Shown here: in pieces, positions 57,487 to 64,000 of the stretch
Layout of the letters: each line of letters opens with the position of its first letter
How positions within the stretch are numbered: position 1 is the first letter of the stretch
Source: Pseudescherichia sp031998825
GTDB taxonomy: Bacteria; Pseudomonadota; Gammaproteobacteria; Enterobacterales; Enterobacteriaceae
Reading direction: 5' to 3'
NCBI RefSeq assembly: GCF_031998825.1
Contig: NZ_DAMACX010000005.1
Location: forward strand, 62,001-126,000
Length of the DNA stretch: 64,000 bases
Program-made: the position numbers and the translations under genes
Notes under the pieces: generated by a model
Told to the model about the DNA's origin: nothing
Database searches by the model: none
Seen by the model: only the letters and a program-made list of their open reading frames with translations

Positions 57487-59841
57487 CTATTTTGCGCTAA
57501 CGACCTGCATGCCTGAAGGCTCGTTTTGCAGCGCCAGCGTCAGCACTTCCTCAATGCGTTTCACTGGGTGAATGTCGAGATCGGCAATCACGTTCTCCGG
57601 GATCTCTTCAAGATCGCGCTTGTTCTCATACGGGATCAGCACGGTCTTGATACCGCCGCGGTGCGCTGCCAGCAGCTTCTCTTTCAGGCCGCCAATCGGC
57701 AGAACCTGACCGCGCAGAGTGATCTCACCGGTCATCGCCACGTCGGCACGCACCGGGTTACCGGTCAGACAGGAGACCAGCGCCGTACACATCGCAATAC
57801 CGGCACTCGGACCATCTTTCGGCGTTGCCCCTTCTGGAACGTGAACGTGGATATCGCGTTTTTCATAGAAGTCGCCGTTAATGCCCAGCTTCTCTGCACG
57901 CGCACGCACCACGGTCAGTGCCGCCTGGATGGACTCCTGCATCACCTCACCCAGCGAGCCGGTGTAGGTCAGCTTGCCTTTACCCGGCACGCAGGCGGTT
58001 TCGATGGTCAGCAGATCGCCGCCCACTTCCGTCCACGCCAGACCCGTTACCTGACCCACGCGGTTTTCATCGTCCGCACGGCCGTAGTCGAAGCGCTGAA
58101 CGCCCAGATACTCGTTGAGGTTATCACCGGTGATGGTGATCTGCTTCAGCGACGGATCGAGCAGCAGCTGTTTCACTGCCTTACGGCACAGCTTGGAGAT
58201 TTCACGCTCCAGGCTACGCACGCCCGCTTCACGGGTGTAGTAGCGGATAATGCCGATAATAGCGCTATCGTCCACCGTGATTTCGCCATTTTTCAGCGCG
58301 TTACGCTCAATCTGCTTCGGCAGCAGGTGGCGTTTGGCGATGTTCAGCTTCTCATCTTCGGTATAGCCCGACAGACGGATCACTTCCATACGGTCCAGCA
58401 GTGGCGCAGGGATGTTCATCGAGTTTGACGTCGCAACGAACATCACGTCGCTGAGATCGTAGTCGACCTCAAGATAGTGATCGCTAAAGGCCACGTTCTG
58501 TTCTGGATCAAGCACTTCCAGCAGCGCCGAAGCCGGATCGCCACGCATGTCTGAGGACATCTTGTCGATCTCATCCAGCAGGAACAGCGGGTTTTTCACC
58601 CCAACTTTCGCCATCTTCTGGATCAGTTTGCCAGGCATGGAGCCGATGTAGGTCCGACGGTGACCGCGAATTTCCGCTTCGTCACGCACGCCGCCCAGCG
58701 CCATACGGATGTATTTACGTCCGGTCGCTTTGGCAATGGACTGCCCAAGAGAGGTTTTCCCTACCCCCGGCGGTCCCACCAGGCAGAGGATCGGCCCCTT
58801 CAGCTTGTTAACCCGGCTCTGAACCGCAAGGTACTCAAGGATGCGATCCTTAACGCGTTCCAGACCGTAGTGATCGGTATCCAGAATCTCCTGTGCCTGG
58901 CGCAGATCTTTCTTCACCTTGCTACGGGCGTTCCATGGAACCTGAATCATCCACTCGATATAGCCGCGCACTACGGTCGCTTCTGCCGACATCGGAGACA
59001 TCATCTTCAGCTTCTGCAGCTCAGCTTCCGCTTTCTCTTTTGCCTCTTTCGGCATCTTCGCCGCGTCGATCTTGCGCTTCAGCGCTTCGTTTTCGTCCGG
59101 CGCATCGTCCATCTCGCCCAGCTCTTTCTGAATGGCTTTCATCTGCTCATTCAGATAGTACTCGCGCTGGGATTTTTCCATCTGTTTCTTCACGCGGTTA
59201 CGGATGCGTTTCTCAACCTGTAACAGGTCGATCTCCGACTCCATCATCGCCATCAGATACTCCAGACGTTCATTAACGTCGGACATCTCAAGCACGGACT
59301 GCTTATCCGCCAGCTTCAGCGGCATATGTGCGCCGATGGTGTCAGCCAGACGTGCTGGATCGTCAATGCTATTGAGCGACGTCAGCACTTCCGGTGGAAT
59401 TTTTTTGTTGAGCTTGATATAGCCTTCAAACTGACCGATGGCGGTGCGAACCAGCACCTCCTGCTCACGCTCGTCAATGGCGGGCGATTCCAGGTACTCG
59501 GCTTTCGCAGAGAAGAAGTCGCCGTCATCAGACAGGGTGCTAATGCGCGCGCGCTGCAGGCCTTCGACCAGTACTTTTACCGTACCGTCAGGCAGCTTCA
59601 GCATCTGCAAAATAGAGGCCACGGTCCCGACGGTGAACAGATCGTTAACACCCGGCTCATCCGTAGACGCCTCTTTCTGCGCCACCAGCATGATTTTTTT
59701 ATCCTGGTCCATGGCCGCTTCGAGACAACGAATCGATTTTTCCCGCCCTACGAATAAGGGGATGACCATGTGCGGATAAACCACCACATCGCGCAACGGC
59801 AATACGGGGATTTCAATGCGTTCAGAACGCTCAGAAGTCAT
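57487..59841 (-). CDS. lon: ATP-dependent protease La (Lon)
   Basis: A 784-residue hexameric protease. N-terminal substrate domain to about 310, AAA+ module with Walker A GPPGVGKTS (about 356-364) and Walker B LFLLDEIDKM, and a C-terminal serine-lysine protease domain with the catalytic serine in PKDGPSAG and lysine in GGLKEKLLAA. It removes misfolded proteins and regulators such as SulA and RcsA, and antitoxins. A sigma-32 promoter lies 84 bases upstream. Confidence 0.98.
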   Translation of the reverse strand: MTSERSERIEIPVLPLRDVVVYPHMVIPLFVGREKSIRCLEAAMDQDKKIMLVAQKEASTDEPGVNDLFTVGTVASILQMLKLPDGTVKVLVEGLQRARISTLSDDGDFFSAKAEYLESPAIDEREQEVLVRTAIGQFEGYIKLNKKIPPEVLTSLNSIDDPARLADTIGAHMPLKLADKQSVLEMSDVNERLEYLMAMMESEIDLLQVEKRIRNRVKKQMEKSQREYYLNEQMKAIQKELGEMDDAPDENEALKRKIDAAKMPKEAKEKAEAELQKLKMMSPMSAEATVVRGYIEWMIQVPWNARSKVKKDLRQAQEILDTDHYGLERVKDRILEYLAVQSRVNKLKGPILCLVGPPGVGKTSLGQSIAKATGRKYIRMALGGVRDEAEIRGHRRTYIGSMPGKLIQKMAKVGVKNPLFLLDEIDKMSSDMRGDPASALLEVLDPEQNVAFSDHYLEVDYDLSDVMFVATSNSMNIPAPLLDRMEVIRLSGYTEDEKLNIAKRHLLPKQIERNALKNGEITVDDSAIIGIIRYYTREAGVRSLEREISKLCRKAVKQLLLDPSLKQITITGDNLNEYLGVQRFDYGRADDENRVGQVTGLAWTEVGGDLLTIETACVPGKGKLTYTGSLGEVMQESIQAALTVVRARAEKLGINGDFYEKRDIHVHVPEGATPKDGPSAGIAMCTALVSCLTGNPVRADVAMTGEITLRGQVLPIGGLKEKLLAAHRGGIKTVLIPYENKRDLEEIPENVIADLDIHPVKRIEEVLTLALQNEPSGMQVVSAK

Positions 59842-59924
59842 AGAGCTCTCTCTTAAGTTTAATGTCCGCCTGGTAACCCGGCCGCAGGCCTGTGCGTCAA
59901 GCGACCGTTAACATGTAAATCAGT

Positions 59925-59952
59925 ATATGGGGATGTTTCCCTTACATTCAAC
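59925..59952 (-). promoter_or_regulatory. Sigma-32 promoter of lon
   Basis: On the - strand GTTGAA (59952-59947), 14 bases, CCCCATAT (59932-59925), near identical to the known heat-shock promoter of E. coli lon. Confidence 0.9.
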
Positions 59953-59971
59953 GTCGGGAGTACGGAAAAAT

Positions 59972-59999
59972 AAAAGGGGAGATAAAATCCCCCCTTTTT
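59972..59999 (-). terminator. Terminator after clpX
   Basis: AAAGGGG and CCCCTTT arms around ATTTTATCT; on the - strand it runs into TTATTTTTCC. It lies 28 bases past the clpX stop and just ahead of the lon heat-shock promoter. Confidence 0.85.
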
Positions 60000-60026
60000 G
60001 GTTAACCGCTTGTATGGATAGGTTAA

Positions 60027-61301
60027 TTATTCGCCAGAAGCCTGCTGCGCTTCCGGTTTACCATAAATCAGCAGGGGTTTGGTTTGACCCGCGATAACCG
60101 CTTCGTCAATCACCACTTTTTCCACATCTTCCATTGAAGGCAGATCGTACATGGTATCCAGCAGGGCCGCTTCTACGATAGAGCGCAGGCCACGGGCACC
60201 CGTTTTACGGGCGTTTGCTTTCTTGGCGATGGCGTCCAGCGCTTCGTCACGGAACTCGAGATCAACCCCTTCCAGATTGAACAACGCCTGATACTGCTTG
60301 GTCAGGGCGTTTTTCGGCTCTTTCAGGATCTGGATCAGCGCTTCTTCGCTCAGCTCGTTGAGCGTCGCTACGACCGGCAGACGGCCGATAAACTCAGGGA
60401 TCAGACCGAACTTGATCAGATCTTCTGGTTCAACCTGCGCCAGCAGCTCGCCCTCTTTCGCCTTCTCGGACTTGCCTTTCACCGTTGCGCCAAAGCCGAT
60501 ACCGGATCCGGTTTCCACACGATGGGAGATCACCTTGTCCAGGCCAGCAAAGGCCCCACCGCAGATAAAGAGGATTTTGGAGGTATCAACCTGCAAAAAC
60601 TCCTGCTGCGGATGCTTACGTCCACCCTGCGGCGGTACGGCAGCCACCGTCCCTTCGATCAGCTTCAGCAGTGCCTGCTGAACGCCTTCACCGGAGACGT
60701 CACGGGTAATCGACGGGTTATCGGACTTACGGGAAATTTTATCAATTTCGTCAATGTAGACGATGCCGCGCTGCGCTTTCTGTACGTCATAGTCGCACTT
60801 CTGCAGCAGTTTCTGGATGATGTTCTCGACATCCTCGCCCACGTAGCCTGCTTCGGTCAGCGTGGTAGCATCGGCCATGGTAAACGGCACATCGAGCAGG
60901 CGCGCCAGCGTTTCAGCCAGCAGCGTTTTACCGGAGCCGGTTGGCCCGATCAGCAGAATGTTACTTTTACCCAGCTCTACGCCGTTGCTGCTGTCACCGT
61001 TACGCAGACGTTTGTAGTGGTTGTAAACCGCGACGGCCAGCACTTTTTTGGCCTGCTCTTGGCCGATAACATAGTCGTCCAGGTGATGGCGAATTTCGTG
61101 CGGCGTCGGCAGCGCACTACGCTCACGATGCGGTGCAACTTCTTTAATCTCTTCGCGAATGATGTCGTTACAAAGATCGACACACTCGTCGCAGATATAC
61201 ACGGACGGCCCGGCAATTAGCTTACGCACTTCATGCTGGCTTTTGCCGCAAAAAGAGCAGTACAACAGTTTGCCCGAACCATCTTTGCGTTTATCTGTCA
61301 T
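60027..61301 (-). CDS. clpX: ClpX, ATPase subunit of ClpXP
   Basis: A 424-residue AAA+ unfoldase. N-terminal zinc domain with four cysteines (CSFCGKSQ and CDECVDLC), Walker A GPTGSGKT (about 119-126), Walker B VYIDEIDKI, and the ClpP-docking IGF-type loop within GSGIGFGATVKG. It feeds SsrA-tagged and other proteins to ClpP. It lies 125 bases behind clpP in the same operon. Confidence 0.98.
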   Translation of the reverse strand: MTDKRKDGSGKLLYCSFCGKSQHEVRKLIAGPSVYICDECVDLCNDIIREEIKEVAPHRERSALPTPHEIRHHLDDYVIGQEQAKKVLAVAVYNHYKRLRNGDSSNGVELGKSNILLIGPTGSGKTLLAETLARLLDVPFTMADATTLTEAGYVGEDVENIIQKLLQKCDYDVQKAQRGIVYIDEIDKISRKSDNPSITRDVSGEGVQQALLKLIEGTVAAVPPQGGRKHPQQEFLQVDTSKILFICGGAFAGLDKVISHRVETGSGIGFGATVKGKSEKAKEGELLAQVEPEDLIKFGLIPEFIGRLPVVATLNELSEEALIQILKEPKNALTKQYQALFNLEGVDLEFRDEALDAIAKKANARKTGARGLRSIVEAALLDTMYDLPSMEDVEKVVIDEAVIAGQTKPLLIYGKPEAQQASGE

Positions 61302-61426
61302 GAGTCAAAACCTCTTTTCTGTTTTTTGTGCCGCACACGACGACGCAAATGCCACTCCAGGCGCAAGACGCTATACAGCATCGTGCCGCTCTCAATGATT
61401 ATAGCGGTACTCGTCCGGCCTGGGCA

Positions 61427-62050
61427 TTAATTACGATGGGTCAAGATTGAGTCAACCAGCCCGTACTCTACCGCTTCAGCGGCGGAGAGGAAGCGGTCAC
61501 GCTCGGTGTCGCGCTCAATCTGCTCTAATGATTGACCCGTATGGTGTGCCATAAGTTCATTCATGCGCCCCTTCACTTTCAAAATTTCACGCGCATGGAT
61601 CTCGATATCCGTTGCCTGGCCCTGATAGCCACCCAGCGGCTGGTGAATCATCACGCGTGAGTTTGGCAGACAGAAGCGTTTGCCTTTTGCACCTGCGGTC
61701 AGCAGGAATGCGCCCATTGACGCCGCCTGGCCCATACAGATGGTGCTGACGTCAGGCTTGATAAACTGCATAGTGTCATATATTGACATCCCGGCGGTAA
61801 TCACCCCGCCCGGCGAGTTAATATACAGGTAAATATCTTTTTCCGGGTTTTCTGCTTCCAGAAACAGCATCTGCGCCACGATCAGGTTTGCCATATGGTC
61901 TTCGACCTGGCCGGTCATGAAAATGACGCGCTCTTTAAGAAGACGAGAGTAGATATCGAATGAGCGCTCACCGCGTGAAGTCTGCTCAATAACCATTGGC
62001 ACCAGGGCCATATGGGGTGCAAAGTTATCTCGTTCGCCGCTGTATGACAT
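61427..62050 (-). CDS. clpP: ClpP protease subunit
   Basis: A 207-residue serine peptidase forming a double heptamer ring. Catalytic serine in GQAASMGAF, histidine in MIHQPLGG and the later aspartate (TERDRFLS) are present. The first 14 residues are a propeptide removed by self-cleavage, as in E. coli. Works with ClpX and ClpA. A sigma-32 promoter lies upstream. Confidence 0.98.
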   Translation of the reverse strand: MSYSGERDNFAPHMALVPMVIEQTSRGERSFDIYSRLLKERVIFMTGQVEDHMANLIVAQMLFLEAENPEKDIYLYINSPGGVITAGMSIYDTMQFIKPDVSTICMGQAASMGAFLLTAGAKGKRFCLPNSRVMIHQPLGGYQGQATDIEIHAREILKVKGRMNELMAHHTGQSLEQIERDTERDRFLSAAEAVEYGLVDSILTHRN

Positions 62051-62170
62051 GTCCGTCTCCTGGATAAATATGAATAAACCTGCTGTCCCGATTCTACTTG
62101 ACTCTGACTGGTCTGACTACGACCACCGTGGACGGATCTGCAGCAAGCGTTGCTCCTGATAGTCTCCCTG

Positions 62171-62199
62171 TTATGGGGATGGCATCGTCTTATTTCAAG
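62171..62199 (-). promoter_or_regulatory. Sigma-32 promoter of clpP-clpX
   Basis: On the - strand CTTGAA (62199-62194), 15 bases, CCCCATAA (62178-62171), a near-consensus heat-shock promoter 120 bases before the clpP start. Confidence 0.9.
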
Positions 62200-62271
62200 C
62201 ATAACAATCTTTTGGCTTAACGCTAACACTGAAACGTGCTTTTAGCACTCTTCCGATCGCCGCGGATTGTT

Positions 62272-62302
62272 AAAAAAAAACCCGCCACCAGCAGGTGACG
62301 GG
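62272..62302 (-). terminator. Terminator after tig
   Basis: CCCGTCACC and GGTGGCGGG pair around TGCT (one T-G pair) and nine T follow on the - strand. It lies 33 bases past the tig stop. Confidence 0.93.
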
Positions 62303-62335
62303 CTTTCGTTTCCGCATAAAGGCGGGAAACGTGAC

Positions 62336-63634
62336 TTACGCTTGCTGGTTCATCAGCTCGTTGAAGGAAGTGGCTTTTTCAGTCACTTTCGCTTTCGCCA
62401 GAACGGCTTCAACAGCCTGCTCTTCCAGCGCAACGTTGCGCATGTTGTCCATCAGCTCTTTGTTCTTGCTGTAGAACTCAACCACTTCTTTCGGATCTTC
62501 GTAAGCAGAAGCCATCTCTTCGATCAGCTCGTTCACGCGTGCTTCATCTGCTTTCAGCTCATGGGTACGGATCACTTCGCCCAGCAGCAGACCCACAACA
62601 ACGCGACGTTTAGCCTGCTCTTCGAACAGCTCACGCGGCAGCTCCAGAGCCTGTTTCTCGTTGCCACCGAAGCGCTGAGCAGCCTGACGGCGCAGCACGT
62701 CGATTTCGCTGTCGATCAGGGCAGCCGGCACGTCGATTTCGTTCGCTTTTACCAGACCGTCGATCGCCTGAGTTTTAACACGGTTACGCACCGCGCCTTT
62801 CAGCTCGCGATCCATGTTCTTACGCACTTCAGCGCGCAGGCCGTCGATGGAGCCATCTTCAACGCCGAAACGTTTGATGAACTCTTCGGTCAGCTCTGGC
62901 AGCTCGCGCTCTTCAACTTTTTTCAGGTTGATGACGAACTTGGCCGCTTTACCTTTCAGGTTTTCAGCGTGGTAATCTTCCGGGAAGGTCACGTCGATAG
63001 TGAACTCTTCGCCCGCTTTGTGACCTTTGATGCCGTCTTCGAAGCCCGGGATCATACGGCCCTGGCCCATCGCCAGCACGAAGTCAGTGGCTTTACCGCC
63101 TTCGAACTCTTCGCCGTCAACGGAACCGGTGAAGTCTACGGTTACGCGATCTTCTGCATCCACCGCGCCATCTTTGTCTTTCCAGGTCGCCTGCTGCTTG
63201 CGCAGGGTGTCCAGCATGCCGTCAACGTCAGCATCGGTCACTTCAACAACCGGTTTTTCAACTTCGATACCTTCCAGGCCAGTCAGCTCAACCTGCGGGT
63301 AAACTTCGAAGTCTACGGAGTAGGTGAAGTCTTCACCCAGCTTGTACTCGCCCGGTACGTAGGTCGGTGCGCCGGCCGGATTGATTTTTTCCTGAATGAT
63401 CGCATCAATGAAGTTGCGGCTCATCAGTTCACCCAGCACGTCCTGGCGTACGGATGCGCCATAACGCTGAGCAACAACGGTCATCGGTACTTTGCCTTTA
63501 CGGAAGCCGTCAATGCGAACTTTTTTCGCTACGTTGACCAGCTCGCTTTTTACAGCGGTCTCGATGCTGTCAGCAGCGATAGTGATCGTTACACGGCGGC
63601 CAAGGCCCTGAGTGGTCTCAACTGAAACTTGCAT
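62336..63634 (-). CDS. tig: Trigger factor
   Basis: A 432-residue ribosome-bound chaperone. The N-terminal ribosome-binding domain carries the signature GFRKGKVPM (about residues 43-51); the FKBP-type prolyl isomerase domain runs about 150-245; the C-terminal helical arms follow. It receives nascent chains at the tunnel exit. Same length as E. coli Tig. Confidence 0.98.
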   Translation of the reverse strand: MQVSVETTQGLGRRVTITIAADSIETAVKSELVNVAKKVRIDGFRKGKVPMTVVAQRYGASVRQDVLGELMSRNFIDAIIQEKINPAGAPTYVPGEYKLGEDFTYSVDFEVYPQVELTGLEGIEVEKPVVEVTDADVDGMLDTLRKQQATWKDKDGAVDAEDRVTVDFTGSVDGEEFEGGKATDFVLAMGQGRMIPGFEDGIKGHKAGEEFTIDVTFPEDYHAENLKGKAAKFVINLKKVEERELPELTEEFIKRFGVEDGSIDGLRAEVRKNMDRELKGAVRNRVKTQAIDGLVKANEIDVPAALIDSEIDVLRRQAAQRFGGNEKQALELPRELFEEQAKRRVVVGLLLGEVIRTHELKADEARVNELIEEMASAYEDPKEVVEFYSKNKELMDNMRNVALEEQAVEAVLAKAKVTEKATSFNELMNQQA

Positions 63635-64000
63635 CTTGTTACCTCAAAAAATCAGAGTGCTCGGTCAACTCTACCCGCAGACCGCTATGGGTGGCTGCGC
63701 AGAACCGGGATGCTCTCTTGAATCAGATACACATTCCCTTCACCAGAATCATCCCGAAGACGTTCAAAAAATAGGACGCAGCATTATAGCGGCATCACTT
63801 TTGTGAGTCGAGAACGGTTATTGCACGCTGTTGCGGCCTTTTTCACAATTCACGGCTAATTTTTGTCTGAATTTTGGACTCATCGAACAAAACTCAGACA
63901 AAATAAAACGGCCCGCAGGCCGTTTTCACATATTCTGTACGCAACATACTGGAAAAGTTCTCGCTGTTGCAAACCTCATTTATTATGCAATGGTGCCTGC
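63635..64000 (-). other. Gene-free end of the window upstream of tig
   Basis: It holds the tig leader and promoter (not resolved) and, at 63905-63926, a terminator: AAAACGGCC and GGCCGTTTT around CGCA, running into TATTTTGT on the - strand. That terminator would end a gene lying beyond the window, which by E. coli order should be bolA. Confidence 0.7.

Noticed and set aside
62267..63625. Open frame of 452 codons opposite tig
   Set aside because: Shadow of the tig frame, spans the tig terminator, no start signal.

Overview
The window is a chromosomal segment of a member of the Enterobacteriaceae, close to the Escherichia/Enterobacter/Kosakonia/Leclercia group; the sequence alone does not settle the genus. 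Nearly every core protein is close to its E. coli K-12 counterpart in length and sequence, and the core order is the E. coli order in inverted orientation: tig-clpP-clpX-lon-hupB-ppiD-ybaV-fadM-queC-decR-mdlA-mdlB-glnK-amtB-tesB-ybaY-atl-ffs, then pdeB-ylaC-maa-hha-tomB-acrB-acrA-acrR-mscK-ybaM-priC-ybaN-apt-dnaX-ybaB-recR-htpG-adk-hemH-gsk and ybaL. No tRNA, rRNA operon, prophage, insertion sequence or CRISPR array was seen. One run of ten N lies inside lacI.

Layout. (1) 1-9570 is accessory DNA between the convergent core genes ybaL (cut by the window edge) and gsk: mmuP-mmuM (S-methylmethionine salvage), a manganese catalase, a secreted DUF4142 protein, a dehalogenase-like hydrolase, an AriR/YmgB-family protein, the folate-independent methionine synthase pair MesD/MesX and the MdtJ/MdtI spermidine exporter. 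(2) 9572-30813 is the conserved block from gsk to ylaC: nucleotide salvage, heme, chaperone, recombination and clamp loader genes, MscK, the AcrR-AcrAB efflux locus and the TomB/Hha pair. (3) 30814-42838 is a second accessory block. It starts with a gene-free 0.6 kb stretch that looks like an independent structured RNA, followed by a 2OG-Fe(II) oxygenase with a MetQNI-like ABC transporter, the phosphodiesterase PdeB, a reduced lac locus (lacI-lacZ without lacY/lacA) and a YczE/MocR pair. (4) 42843-43580 holds a small overlapping ribbon-helix-helix gene pair with phased upstream repeats, next to 4.5S RNA. (5) 43852 to the end is the conserved atl-to-tig block with ammonium control (glnK-amtB) and the protein quality-control cluster (ppiD, hupB, lon, clpX, clpP, tig).

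How the genes fit together. Methionine and sulfur are a repeated theme: MmuPM and MesDX both methylate homocysteine without folate, a MetJ-like operator precedes mmuP, a methionine-type transporter sits at 32.5-34.8 kb, and DecR pairs with a cysteine-synthase-like enzyme. Heat-shock control is visible directly: sigma-32-type promoters stand in front of htpG, clpP and lon. Nitrogen control is visible as a sigma-54 promoter and an NtrC-like site before glnK.

Most interesting points: the candidate multi-module noncoding RNA at about 30.85-31.29 kb; the direct repeat showing that mmuPM carries a copy of the ybaL 3' end; the 11-bp phased repeats upstream of the small RHH gene pair; the reduced lac locus with a LacI lacking its tetramerisation tail and twin identical operator cores; and GlnK T-loop substitutions next to the uridylylated tyrosine.
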